Assembly (NCBI RefSeq): GCF_004137255.1
Contig: NZ_SDWT01000002.1
Location: forward strand, 1 to 64,000
Length of the DNA stretch: 64,000 nucleotides
Direction: 5' to 3'
Origin: Nocardioides oleivorans
GTDB lineage: Bacteria; Actinomycetota; Actinomycetes; Propionibacteriales; Nocardioidaceae
Below are positions 23,557-31,643 of the stretch, one piece after another (the first letter of the stretch is position 1; every line of letters begins with the position of its first letter). The notes under the pieces are model-generated. The model was not told the origin of the DNA. It saw only the letters and a program-made list of their open reading frames with translations, and searched no databases. Both the position numbers and the translations under genes were made by a program.

Positions 23557-24603
23557 ATGAGCGGTGCGGGATTCTCCGGTCCACAGGGTGGGAGCAGCGC
23601 CTCCGAGATGCCGCCGATGTTCCGACCACCGTCGCCCCCCGGGCCCCCGCAGGCCGCACAGCCCGAACCAACCCCTCGAGACGAGCAGACCGTGACCCAG
23701 CCGATCCCCTTCGAACGACCCGTCGAGAGCGCCCCGAGGGTCCCGGCTCCCGCGGCGACCGGGGAGATCGGTCCCACGGGACGGCCCATGCCGGTCTTCC
23801 CCGAGCCGGCCGCGCTGACGCAGCACGGTGGCGCCCGGGTGATCTCGATGTGCAACCAGAAGGGCGGCGTCGGCAAGACCACGACGACCATCAACCTGGG
23901 CGCCTCGCTCGCCGAGCTCGGCCGCAGGGTGCTGCTGGTCGACTTCGACCCGCAGGGCTCGCTGTCGGTCGGGCTGGGCCTCAACCCCCACGAGATGGAC
24001 GCGACCGTCTACAACCTGCTGATGGACCGGGATACCACCCTCGACGAGGTCGTGGTCCCCTCCGGCATCGAGGGCATGGACCTCCTGCCGTCCAACATCG
24101 ACCTGTCGGCCGCGGAGGTGCAGCTGGTCCACGAGGTCGCCCGCGAGCAGACCCTCCAGCGGGTGCTCGCGCCGGCCCTCGAGAAGTACGACATCATCCT
24201 CATCGACTGCCAGCCGTCCCTCGGCCTGCTGACCGTCAACGCGCTGACCGCCTCGGACGGCGTGATCGTCCCGCTCGAGTGCGAGTACTTCGCCCTGCGC
24301 GGGGTCGCGCTGCTGAAGACCACGATCGACAAGGTGCGCGAGCGCCTCAACCCGAAGCTCGAGATCGACGGCGTGCTCGGCACGATGTTCGACGGACGCA
24401 CGCTCCACAGCCGCGAGGTCATGGAGCGCCTGGTCTCGGCGTGGGGCGACACGGTCTTCCACACGGTGATCCGGCGCACGGTGAAGTTCTCCGACGCCAC
24501 CGTCGCCGGGGAGCCGATCACGGCGTACGCCTCGTCGTCGACCGGTGCCGACGCCTACCGCTCGCTCGCGAGGGAGGTGCTCACCCGGTGGCCCGCCGAG
24601 TGA
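23557..24603 (+). CDS. parA: ParA-family chromosome partitioning ATPase
   Basis: 348-residue ParA/Soj-type ATPase. A Pro-rich, probably disordered N-terminus of about 95 residues precedes the deviant Walker A K102-GGVGK-T108 with signature lysine. Then come the A' motif LLVDFDPQGSLSVGLG and Walker B DIILIDCQPSLGLLTVNALT. ParA ATPases form ATP-dependent DNA-bound gradients that move ParB-bound loci. This copy sits with scpA-scpB rather than with a parB near the origin, as in many actinobacteria, so it may work with the condensin complex; that is inference. ATG at 23557 was chosen for the GAAGGAG at 23542. Confidence 0.92.
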   Translation: MSGAGFSGPQGGSSASEMPPMFRPPSPPGPPQAAQPEPTPRDEQTVTQPIPFERPVESAPRVPAPAATGEIGPTGRPMPVFPEPAALTQHGGARVISMCNQKGGVGKTTTTINLGASLAELGRRVLLVDFDPQGSLSVGLGLNPHEMDATVYNLLMDRDTTLDEVVVPSGIEGMDLLPSNIDLSAAEVQLVHEVAREQTLQRVLAPALEKYDIILIDCQPSLGLLTVNALTASDGVIVPLECEYFALRGVALLKTTIDKVRERLNPKLEIDGVLGTMFDGRTLHSREVMERLVSAWGDTVFHTVIRRTVKFSDATVAGEPITAYASSSTGADAYRSLAREVLTRWPAE

Positions 24604-24953
24604 CCATGCCGGCCGCGGACGACCTGTTCCGCCCGACGTCGGACCCCGCCGTACCTGCCGAGACGGCCGGCGACCAGCGCCCTCGCCGGGTGCGCGCCGT
24701 CGCCGACGAGGACGACGCGGCCGCCGGCCCGAAGCGGCCGAGCGGCCGGGTGCGCCACGACGAGAAGATGACGGTCTACGTCACCTCCGACGAGCTGCTC
24801 GACATCGAGCACGCGCGGCTGACGCTGCGCCGCGAGCACGGCCTGGCCGTCGATCGCGGACGCCTGGTGCGCGAGGCGCTCGCGCTGGTGCTCGCGGACC
24901 TCGAGGCGCAGGGGGCCGACAGCCCGCTGGTGCAGCGGCTGCTCGACGAGTGA
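24588..24953 (+). CDS. Hypothetical protein between parA and scpA
   Basis: 121-residue protein overlapping the parA 3' end by 16 bp and the scpA start by 4 bp, so translation is likely coupled. The N-terminal 55 residues are Asp/Pro/Arg-rich and low complexity. The C-terminal part (KMTVYVTSDELLDIEHARLT, then RLVREALALVLADLE) resembles a ribbon-helix-helix fold: a beta strand, two helices and a conserved RG-x-LVREAL pattern as in small DNA-binding partners of ParA. GTG at 24588 was preferred because AGGGAGG lies 10 nt upstream; GTG at 24600 is too far from it. A DNA-binding role is plausible but not shown. Confidence 0.75.
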   Translation: MARRVTMPAADDLFRPTSDPAVPAETAGDQRPRRVRAVADEDDAAAGPKRPSGRVRHDEKMTVYVTSDELLDIEHARLTLRREHGLAVDRGRLVREALALVLADLEAQGADSPLVQRLLDE

Positions 24954-25840
24954 GCACCTCGACAGACCTCGCTCCCGGCACGCTCGAGCCGGGCAGCGAG
25001 GCCCCGGCGTTCGCCGTACGCCTCGACAACTTCGAGGGGCCCTTCGACCTGCTCCTCGGCCTGATCTCCAAGCACAAGCTCGACATCACCGAGGTGGCCC
25101 TCTCGCAGGTCACCGACGAGTTCATCGCGCACGTGAAGAACCTCGGCGACGCGTGGGACCTCGAGCAGACCACCTCGTTCCTCGTGGTCGCCGCGACCCT
25201 GCTCGACCTCAAGGCGGCCCGGCTGCTGCCGCAGGGCGACGTCGAGGACGAGGAGGACCTCGCGCTCCTCGAGGCGCGCGACCTGCTCTTCGCCCGGCTC
25301 ATGCAGTACCGCGCGTTCAAGCAGGTGGCCTCCGTGCTCGAGGAGCGGCTCGCCTCGGAGGCGCTCAGCCGGCCGCGCGCCGTCGGGCTCGAGGACCGCT
25401 TCGCCACCCTGCTGCCCGAGGTGCTGATCGGCATCGGGCTCGAGCAGTTCGCCCAGCTCGCCGCGAAGGCGCTCGAGCCCAAGCCGGTGCTCGAGGTGTC
25501 CCTGCACCACATCCACGCCGCCCGGGTGAGCGTGCGCGAGCAGGCGCAGGTCGTCGTCGACCGCCTGCGACGCAGCGGGACGATGACGTTCCGGGCGCTC
25601 TGCGGCGACTCGCCGGACCGGCTGACCACCGTCGCCCGGTTCCTCTCGCTGCTCGAGCTCTTCCGCGAGGGCGCCGTCTCCTTCGACCAGGTCACCCCGC
25701 TCGGTGAGCTGACGGTGCGGTGGACGGGCGACGAGGACGGCGACGTGGAGATCACCGACGAGTTCGACGGCGCGCCGCCCGAGGACGAAGATGGCAACGT
25801 GCCGTTGGCCGCTGCCGACGCGCCCGAGGAGGACCAGTGA
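24950..25840 (+). CDS. scpA: Segregation and condensation protein A
   Basis: 296-residue ScpA, the kleisin subunit that bridges Smc heads in the bacterial condensin. The family start VRLDNFEGPFDLLLGLISKH and the following DITEVALSQVTDEFIAHV lie near residues 22-60, then DLEQTTSFLVVAATLLDLKAARLLP. The C-terminal winged helix contains MTFRALCGDSPDRLTTVARFLSLLEL. An acidic tail of about 30 residues ends the protein. GTG start overlaps the upstream gene (GTGA) and the 3' end overlaps scpB by 4 bp. Confidence 0.95.
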   Translation: MSTSTDLAPGTLEPGSEAPAFAVRLDNFEGPFDLLLGLISKHKLDITEVALSQVTDEFIAHVKNLGDAWDLEQTTSFLVVAATLLDLKAARLLPQGDVEDEEDLALLEARDLLFARLMQYRAFKQVASVLEERLASEALSRPRAVGLEDRFATLLPEVLIGIGLEQFAQLAAKALEPKPVLEVSLHHIHAARVSVREQAQVVVDRLRRSGTMTFRALCGDSPDRLTTVARFLSLLELFREGAVSFDQVTPLGELTVRWTGDEDGDVEITDEFDGAPPEDEDGNVPLAAADAPEEDQ

Positions 25841-26580
25841 CCGAGCAGACCCACGCGACCGAGCAGGACGTCGACACCCTCGCCGTCGCGGTGGCCGAGC
25901 TCCGCCCGGCCCTGGAGGCCATCTTGATGGTCTCCGACGAGCCGCTCGCGACCGTGCGCCTCGCCTCGGTGGTCGGGCACCCGGTCGACGACGTCGAGGC
26001 CGCCCTCGACACGCTGGCCGCGGAGTACGCCGAGCAGGGCCGCGGGTTCGACCTCCGCTCCGTCGCCGGCGGCTGGCGCTTCTACTCGCGCCCCGAGTTC
26101 GCCGGCGTCGTCGAGTCGTTCGTCCTCGACGGCCAGCAGGCCCGGCTCACCCAGGCCGCGCTGGAGACGCTGTCGGTGGTCGCCTACAAGCAGCCCGTCT
26201 CGCGTGCCCGGGTCTCCGCGATCCGCGGCGTCAACGTCGACGGCGTCATGCGCACCCTCCTGGCCCGCGGCCTCGTGGAGGAGGCCGGCCAGGACGAGCA
26301 GAGCGGCGCCAACCTCTACCGGACGACGTCGTACTTCCTCGAGCGCATCGGCATCACCTCGATCGACGAGCTGCCCGAGCTGGCGCCGTACCTCCCCGAC
26401 ATGGACGACCTCGAGGACGAGCTGGCCAGCGTGGCGGGCCTCGACGCCCCGGCGCCCGAGCCCGTCGTCGAGCCCGTCGTCGAGCCCGTCGTCGAGCCCG
26501 CAGCGCTGCCCGACGCCCCCCACCACTCACCGCACTCGGGCTCCGGCACCGAGCCCGACGGCGGGACCGAGATCTCATGA
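25837..26580 (+). CDS. scpB: Segregation and condensation protein B
   Basis: 247-residue ScpB, the dimeric winged-helix partner of ScpA in the Smc complex. Conserved segments are LRPALEAILMVSDEPL, the first winged helix, then TQAALETLSVVAYKQPVSRA, IRGVNVDGVMRTLLARGLVEE and TTSYFLERIGI. After residue 200 the family fold ends and a low-complexity acidic/Pro tail begins, including three PVVE repeats encoded by perfect 12-bp repeats. GTG at 25837 is preceded by GAGGAGGACC and overlaps the scpA stop; the stop overlaps the rluB ATG. Confidence 0.95.
   Translation: MTEQTHATEQDVDTLAVAVAELRPALEAILMVSDEPLATVRLASVVGHPVDDVEAALDTLAAEYAEQGRGFDLRSVAGGWRFYSRPEFAGVVESFVLDGQQARLTQAALETLSVVAYKQPVSRARVSAIRGVNVDGVMRTLLARGLVEEAGQDEQSGANLYRTTSYFLERIGITSIDELPELAPYLPDMDDLEDELASVAGLDAPAPEPVVEPVVEPVVEPAALPDAPHHSPHSGSGTEPDGGTEIS
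26461..26496 (+). repeat. Three perfect 12-bp tandem repeats in scpB
   Basis: CCCGTCGTCGAG occurs three times in tandem, encoding PVVE three times in the scpB C-terminal tail. In-frame copy-number change would alter tail length without disturbing the reading frame. Confidence 0.9.
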
Positions 26581-27380
26581 AGCCCCACGACGCCCCCGAC
26601 AACGACCAGCCCAACTCGCAACGGCCCGAGACCGACGACGACGGCCTGATCCGGTTGCAGAAGCTGCTCGCGCAGTCCGGCGTGGCCAGCCGTCGCAAGT
26701 GCGAGGAGCTGATGCTCGACGGCCTGGTCGAGGTGGACGGCGAGATCGTCTCGCGGCTCGGCACCAAGGTCGACCCGCGCACGGCGGTGATCCGGGTCGA
26801 CGGCAAGCGGCTCCCGCCGATCAGCGACAAGGTCTACCTCGTGCTCAACAAGCCCCGCGGCGTCGTGTCGACGATGAGCGACCCCGAGGGCCGGCGCACG
26901 CTCGGCGACCTCGTCGCGGACCGGCCCGAGCGGCTCTTCCACGTCGGTCGCCTCGACACCGACACCGAGGGCCTGATCATCCTCACCAACGACGGCGACT
27001 TCGCCCAGCACCTCGCCCACCCCTCGCACGAGGTCGACAAGACCTACGTCGCCGAGGTGGACGGCGAGGTCCACGTCCGCACCGTCCGCGAGCTGCTGGC
27101 CGGGGTCACCCTCGACGACGGTCCGGTGACGGTGAGCCAGGCCCGGGTGATCGGGGGAGACCCGCGGCGCGAGGGCAGCAAGCGCTCGATCGTCGAGCTG
27201 ACCATCCACGAGGGCCGCAACCGGATCGTGCGCCGGCTCCTCGAGCACGTCGGCCACCCGGTCCGCAGGCTCACGCGCACCGTGATCGGACCCATCACGC
27301 TCGCGAAGCTCCCCTCGGGTGCGATGCGCGAGCTGACGGTGGCCGAGCTCGGCGAGCTCCTGGACGACGCGGAGCTCTGA
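26577..27380 (+). CDS. rluB: rRNA pseudouridine synthase, RluB/RsuA family
   Basis: 267-residue pseudouridine synthase that isomerises a uridine in ribosomal RNA (RluB acts on 23S). A short acidic leader precedes the S4 RNA-binding domain (about 24-75, LIRLQKLLAQSGVASRRKCE). The catalytic domain has VLNKPRGVVST, then GRLDTDTEGLIILTNDG with catalytic Asp127 and the C-terminal EGRNRIVRRLLEHVGHPV typical of the RsuA/RluB/E/F group. ATG overlaps the scpB stop by 4 bp, closing the scpA-scpB-rluB operon. Confidence 0.95.
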   Translation: MKPHDAPDNDQPNSQRPETDDDGLIRLQKLLAQSGVASRRKCEELMLDGLVEVDGEIVSRLGTKVDPRTAVIRVDGKRLPPISDKVYLVLNKPRGVVSTMSDPEGRRTLGDLVADRPERLFHVGRLDTDTEGLIILTNDGDFAQHLAHPSHEVDKTYVAEVDGEVHVRTVRELLAGVTLDDGPVTVSQARVIGGDPRREGSKRSIVELTIHEGRNRIVRRLLEHVGHPVRRLTRTVIGPITLAKLPSGAMRELTVAELGELLDDAEL

Positions 27381-27385
27381 GCGGC

Positions 27386-28231
27386 ATGGTGGTCGTGCAT
27401 CCCGCGCTGGCCGCCTCCGTCCGCTCGATCGTCGTCTACGACGTCGACTTCGCCGGACCGGGCGTCCACATCGGGATGCCCTCGACGGACCTGACCTTCG
27501 TGCTCCCCCTGGACCAGCCGCTCGAGGTGTCGTGGGTCGGCACCGGGGGACCACGGGCCGTCGGCTGGTCGTCGGTCTCCGGGCTGCACACCAGGGCCGC
27601 TGCCATCCACCACGGCCACCACCAGCGCGGGATCCAGCTCAGCCTGACCGCGGCGGGAGCCCGGGCACTGTGGGGCGTCCCCGCGAGCGCGCTGGCCGGG
27701 CAGCTCCTCGGCCTCGACGACGTCGACGTACGCCTCGCCGAGCTCCCCGAGCGGCTCGCCGCCGCGGGCACCTGGGAAGGGCGGCTCGCGGTGCTCGAGC
27801 ACGCCCTGCTCGACGCCGTACGACGTCGCACGCGCCCGCAGCCGCGTCCGGAGGTCGGCAGGGCGATGGCCCTCCTCACCCGCGGCGTCCCGGTCGCGGC
27901 GGTCGCGGACGACGTCGGCTACAGCCGTCGACGGCTGAACACGCTCGTTCACGACGAGGTGGGGGTGCCGCCGAAGACCTACCAGCGCCTCGCGCGCTTC
28001 TCCGGGGCACATGCCCGGATGCGTGCCGCCGCGCTGGGCGGTGAGGTGTCGGTGGCCAGGATCGCCGCCGACAGCGGCTACGCCGACCAGGCCCACCTGG
28101 CGCGCGAGTGGTCGGACTTCGCCGGGTGCAGCCCGACCGAGTGGCTGCGCCGGGAGTTCCCAATCGTCCAAGCCAGCGGCGACCGCGACACGACAGGCTG
28201 GGACGAGAGGTCGCACCGGGCGACCCGATGA
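27386..28231 (+). CDS. AraC-family transcriptional regulator
   Basis: 281-residue regulator. The first 160 residues are a sensory domain of the DUF6597/AraC-N type seen in actinobacterial regulators (VGWSSVSGLHTRAAAIHH, then GIQLSLTAAGARALWGVP). Two helix-turn-helix units follow: GVPVAAVADDVGYSRRRLNT near 175 and EVSVARIAADSGYADQAHLA near 225, then a SPTEWLRRE end. ATG at 27386 lies 5 bp after rluB. The VOC gene 13 bp downstream may be cotranscribed or be a target. The effector is unknown. Confidence 0.88.
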   Translation: MVVVHPALAASVRSIVVYDVDFAGPGVHIGMPSTDLTFVLPLDQPLEVSWVGTGGPRAVGWSSVSGLHTRAAAIHHGHHQRGIQLSLTAAGARALWGVPASALAGQLLGLDDVDVRLAELPERLAAAGTWEGRLAVLEHALLDAVRRRTRPQPRPEVGRAMALLTRGVPVAAVADDVGYSRRRLNTLVHDEVGVPPKTYQRLARFSGAHARMRAAALGGEVSVARIAADSGYADQAHLAREWSDFAGCSPTEWLRREFPIVQASGDRDTTGWDERSHRATR

Positions 28232-28244
28232 GGAAGGCAGCAGC

Positions 28245-28637
28245 ATGACCGACGTCTCCGGCACCACCCTGTGGCACACGTTCTCCGTCAGCGACGCGGA
28301 GCTGATGACGACCTGGCTGGGCGCCGTCGGCTTCACCGAGCACGCGACCTACCGCGACGAGAAGGACCCGGCCGTCGTCGTGCACGCCGAGTGGGCGTGG
28401 CCCGGTGGCGGCGGGATCATGTTCGGCTCGCAGCGCCCGGACGGCGTGCTGGCCGGCACCGGTCCTGCGGCGGCGTACCTGGTCACCCCCGACCCCGACG
28501 CGGTCTTCGACGCGGCCGTGGCCGCGGGCGCCACGGTGGTGCAGGCGATGGTCGACCAGGACTACGGCGGCCGGGGCGGCAGCGTGCTCGACCCCGAGGG
28601 CAACCACTGGTCGTTCGGCGACTACCAACCGTCCTGA
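28245..28637 (+). CDS. VOC/glyoxalase-like protein
   Basis: 130-residue single-domain member of the vicinal oxygen chelate superfamily. The beta-alpha-beta pattern is visible (LWHTFSVSDAELMTTWLGAV, AAYLVTPDPDAVFDAAVAAG, then GSVLDPEGNHWSFGDY). The final DPEGNHW motif is typical of the group called VOC or PhnB-like. Metal ligands and substrate cannot be assigned. AGGAAGG precedes the ATG at 28245. It follows the AraC gene closely and is probably in the same transcript. Confidence 0.85.
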   Translation: MTDVSGTTLWHTFSVSDAELMTTWLGAVGFTEHATYRDEKDPAVVVHAEWAWPGGGGIMFGSQRPDGVLAGTGPAAAYLVTPDPDAVFDAAVAAGATVVQAMVDQDYGGRGGSVLDPEGNHWSFGDYQPS

Positions 28638-28703
28638 CCCCGGCCTGACCGCGGCCCGACCTCGGCTGGCGAGACGGCCACCGGGGGCGTCGGGCGGCTG
28701 GCC

Positions 28704-28709
28704 TAGGGT
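28704..28709 (+). promoter_or_regulatory. Putative -10 box of aroH
   Basis: TAGGGT ends 6 nt before the aroH GTG, with no Shine-Dalgarno in between. The gene is a candidate leaderless transcript and probably starts the aroH-tyrA unit. Confidence 0.5.
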
Positions 28710-28715
28710 TCTCCC

Positions 28716-29093
28716 GTGGCAGTCAGGGCAGTGCGCGGAGCGACCCAGCTCGAGGAAGACACGCGCGAGCACATGTTGGACCGGGTGGCCGAGCTGGTCA
28801 CCGACGTGATGAGGGCGAACGGGCTCGAGGTCGACGACTTCATCTCGATCATCTTCACCGCGACGAGCGACCTCACCAGCGAGTTCCCCGCCTATGCCGC
28901 GCGCCAGCTGGGCTTCTCCGACGTCCCGCTGGTCTGTGCGCGCGAGCTGGAGATCGAGGGGTCGATGCCGCGCGTCGTCCGGTTGATGGCACACGTCGAG
29001 ACCGACCTGCCCCGCTCGGACATCACGCACGCCTACCTCCACGGTGCGGCCAACCTCCGTCGCGACCTGGCGAAGACCACCAGCCATGACTGA
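28716..29093 (+). CDS. aroH: Chorismate mutase, AroH class
   Basis: 125-residue monofunctional chorismate mutase of the trimeric AroH fold, which converts chorismate to prephenate for Phe/Tyr synthesis. Active-site elements match Bacillus AroH: VRAVRGATQL with the catalytic Arg near residue 7, the ARELEIEGSMPRVVRLMAHV segment with Glu and Arg, and the C-terminal HAYLHGAANLRRDL with the conserved Tyr. Length is as expected. It overlaps tyrA by 8 bp, so consecutive steps of tyrosine synthesis are encoded together. Confidence 0.95.
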   Translation: MAVRAVRGATQLEEDTREHMLDRVAELVTDVMRANGLEVDDFISIIFTATSDLTSEFPAYAARQLGFSDVPLVCARELEIEGSMPRVVRLMAHVETDLPRSDITHAYLHGAANLRRDLAKTTSHD

Positions 29094-30174
29094 CGACGAC
29101 CAGCTGCCGGCCCTCCTCGGTCCGGTCGAGGTCGTCGGTGCTGGCTTGATCGGGACCTCGATCGCCCTCGTGTGCCAGCGGCTCGGTATCGAGGTCGCCC
29201 TGCGCGACACGTCCGAGGAGAACCTCCGCACCGCGCACGGCCTCGGTGCAGGACGGTCGGCCACGGCGTCCGACCGGCCGCAGCTCGTGGTCGTCGCCGT
29301 GCCGCCGTCCGCCATCGCCGCCGCGATCGCGGACGCGCTGCGCCGCACGGACGCCGTGGTGACCGACGTCGGCAGCGTGAAGTCCGCCCCCCTGGACGAG
29401 GTCACGCGGCTCGTCGACCCGGTCGACCTGCGCCGCTACGTGGGCTCGCACCCGATGGCCGGCAGCGAGCGTTCCGGCCCGCTGGCCGCGAGCGCCGCCC
29501 TCTTCGACGGTCGACCGTGGGCGATCACCCCGCACGCCGGGGCGGCCCCCGAGGCGGTCGGCCTGGTCGAGGCGCTCGTGCTGGAGTGCGGGGCCTCCCC
29601 GCGCGTGATGGAGCCCGCCGAGCACGACCGGGCGGTCGCCCGGATCTCCCACCTGCCGCACCTCGCCGCCGTCCTGGTCGCGGGGCGCCTCGCGTCCGCG
29701 CCCGAGGAGCACCTCGCGCTGTCGGGACAGGGCGTCCGCGACGTCACGCGGGTCGCGGCCAGCGACCCTGCCCTGTGGCGCCAGATCCTCGAGGCCAACT
29801 CCGGCGCCGTGCTCGACCTGCTCGCCGAGGTCCGCACCGACCTCGACGCCCTCATGGACGCCGTGGCCGCCGACTCCGGGGGCGAGCTCGTCGAGATCCT
29901 CGCCCGCGGCAACGCCGGCACCCGGGCGATCCCCGGCAAGCACGGCGGGCCGGCCCGTCCCACCCGGTCGGTCTTCGTCTCCGTCCCCGACCACCCGGGC
30001 GAGCTGGCGCGGCTCTTCGGCGACGCCGGCGAGATCGGCGTCAACATCGAGGACGTCCACATCGACCACGACCCCGGACGCCCGGTCGGCCTCACCGAGC
30101 TCGTGGTCGAGCGCAGCAGCGCCGACCACCTGCTCGCCGCTCTCGAATCCCGCGGCTGGACCACCCACCGGTAA
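29086..30174 (+). CDS. tyrA: Prephenate dehydrogenase
   Basis: 362-residue NAD(P)-dependent prephenate dehydrogenase, oxidatively decarboxylating prephenate to 4-hydroxyphenylpyruvate. The Rossmann motif VVGAGLIGTSIAL lies near residue 15, VVAVPPSAIAAAI near 70, TDVGSVKSAPLDE near 95 and the substrate His region GSHPMAGSERSG near 125. The C-terminal ACT-like domain (from about 285, SVFVSVPDHPGELARLFGDA) suggests feedback control by tyrosine. ATG at 29086 lies within the aroH 3' end. The cmk gene follows after 11 bp. Confidence 0.94.
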   Translation: MTDDDQLPALLGPVEVVGAGLIGTSIALVCQRLGIEVALRDTSEENLRTAHGLGAGRSATASDRPQLVVVAVPPSAIAAAIADALRRTDAVVTDVGSVKSAPLDEVTRLVDPVDLRRYVGSHPMAGSERSGPLAASAALFDGRPWAITPHAGAAPEAVGLVEALVLECGASPRVMEPAEHDRAVARISHLPHLAAVLVAGRLASAPEEHLALSGQGVRDVTRVAASDPALWRQILEANSGAVLDLLAEVRTDLDALMDAVAADSGGELVEILARGNAGTRAIPGKHGGPARPTRSVFVSVPDHPGELARLFGDAGEIGVNIEDVHIDHDPGRPVGLTELVVERSSADHLLAALESRGWTTHR

Positions 30175-30177
30175 TCT
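30172..30177 (+). promoter_or_regulatory. Putative -10 box of cmk
   Basis: TAATCT overlaps the tyrA stop codon and ends 8 nt before the cmk GTG. No Shine-Dalgarno is present, which suggests a leaderless internal promoter. Confidence 0.45.
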
Positions 30178-30185
30178 TCTCCGCC

Positions 30186-30884
30186 GTGAACAGCGTCGAC
30201 AGCTCCCCGGTTCCCGGCTCCCTCGTGATCGCCGTCGACGGCACGTCCGGCTCGGGGAAGTCGAGCGCCTCCCGGGGCGTGGCCGACCGCCTGGGCCTGC
30301 GCTACCTCGACACCGGCGCGATGTTCCGCGCGATGACGTGGTGGCTGCTGCGGGAGGGCGTCGACGTACGGGACGGGGTGGCGGTGGCCGCCGTGGCGGG
30401 GCGTCCGCGCATCGAGTCCGGGACCGACCCGCTCGCGCCGACCATCACGGTCGACGGTGTCGACGTCTCCGTCGAGATCCGCGGCGACGAGGTCAACGCG
30501 GCCGTCAGCCCCGTCAGCGCCGTGCCCGAGGTGCGGACCCGGCTGCTCGAGCTGCAGCGCGAGGCCATCGGCGACGGCGGCATCGTGGTCGAGGGACGCG
30601 ACATCGGCTCCGTCGTGTGGCCGCAGGCCGAGGTGAAGGTCTACCTCAGCGCCGACCCCGCCGCGCGCGCCCAGCGGCGTACGGCCGAGCAGGGCGGCAC
30701 CGACGTGGCCAGCACCGAGCAGTCGCTGCTCGAGCGCGACCGCATCGACTCCGGCCGGGCGACCGCCCCGCTGGTGATGGCCGACGGAGCCGTGCACGTC
30801 GACAGCACCCACCTCACGCTGGAGCAGGTCATCGACCGCCTCACCGAGCTCGCGCACGAGGCGGAGGCACGGGAGGGCGTGTGA
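30186..30884 (+). CDS. cmk: Cytidylate kinase
   Basis: 232-residue CMP/dCMP kinase of nucleotide salvage. P-loop GTSGSGKSS is at residues 19-27, LRYLDTGAMFRAMTWWLL follows, then the CMP-binding insert, GGIVVEGRDIGSVVWP near 130 and the lid region with RDRIDSGRATAPL near 180. All core family motifs are present and length is typical. GTG start; the 3' end overlaps the acyltransferase start (GTGA). The cmk-plsC-der order is common in actinobacteria. Confidence 0.96.
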   Translation: MNSVDSSPVPGSLVIAVDGTSGSGKSSASRGVADRLGLRYLDTGAMFRAMTWWLLREGVDVRDGVAVAAVAGRPRIESGTDPLAPTITVDGVDVSVEIRGDEVNAAVSPVSAVPEVRTRLLELQREAIGDGGIVVEGRDIGSVVWPQAEVKVYLSADPAARAQRRTAEQGGTDVASTEQSLLERDRIDSGRATAPLVMADGAVHVDSTHLTLEQVIDRLTELAHEAEAREGV

Positions 30885-31639
30885 CGCGCGAACCCGCCGT
30901 CGAGCTTCCCCGCAGCAGCAACGAGCACCCGGCCACGCGGCTGCTCCACGCCGTCCGACCGACGGCCGCGTGGCTGATGCGTCGGCGGTGGCCGGTCACG
31001 GTCCACCACGCCGAGCGGGTCCCCGCGACGGGCGGGGTGATCCTCGCGGCCAACCACGTCGGTGTGATCGACGGACCGCTGCTGGCGACCTTCTCCCCGC
31101 GGCCGGTCCACGCACTCACCAAGCACGAGATGTTCGCGGGGCGCCTCGGCGGGCTGCTCCGCGCGACCGGCCAGGTCCCGCTCGACCGGTTCCACGCCGA
31201 CCCTGGTGCGATCCGCACCTGTCTTCGCGTCCTCCGGGGCGGGGGAGTGGTCGGCATCTTCCCCGAGGGCACCCGCGGCAGCGGCGAGCTGCGCCGGTTC
31301 CACCACGGTGCGGCCTACCTGGCGCTCGTCACCGGCGCCCCCGTCGTACCCGTCACGCTGATCGGCACCAGGCCGCCCGGGGGCGGCAGCAACGCGCTCC
31401 CGGCCCGGGGCGAGGCCATCGACCTCGTGCTCGGGCAGCCGTGGCAGACGCCACAGCAGCCGTGGCCGCGCACGCGGGAACAGGTGGCTGCCACCTCGGT
31501 GTTGCTCCGGGGGCACCTGCTGTCCGAGCTGGGCAGCGCCCTCTCGCAGACGCGCCGATCCTTGCCCGGGCCCCTTCCTGCGGGACAATCCGAGGACGAC
31601 CCCGACACCGGGCTCGTCGAGAACGCCAGAGAGCTGTGA
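30881..31639 (+). CDS. 1-acylglycerol-3-phosphate O-acyltransferase (PlsC-like)
   Basis: 252-residue membrane-associated acyltransferase that adds the second acyl chain to lysophosphatidic acid in phospholipid synthesis, judged by family motifs. Block [14 protein letters not shown] carries the catalytic HX4D, block [10 protein letters not shown] follows, block III is [11 protein letters not shown] and block [10 protein letters not shown]. There is a hydrophobic stretch before block I but no clear multi-span topology. The C-terminal 30 residues are Pro/Asp-rich. GTG at 30881 overlaps cmk; der starts 4 bp after the stop. Confidence 0.9.
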   Translation: MTREPAVELPRSSNEHPATRLLHAVRPTAAWLMRRRWPVTVHHAERVPATGGVILAANHVGVIDGPLLATFSPRPVHALTKHEMFAGRLGGLLRATGQVPLDRFHADPGAIRTCLRVLRGGGVVGIFPEGTRGSGELRRFHHGAAYLALVTGAPVVPVTLIGTRPPGGGSNALPARGEAIDLVLGQPWQTPQQPWPRTREQVAATSVLLRGHLLSELGSALSQTRRSLPGPLPAGQSEDDPDTGLVENAREL

Positions 31640-31643
31640 GCAC

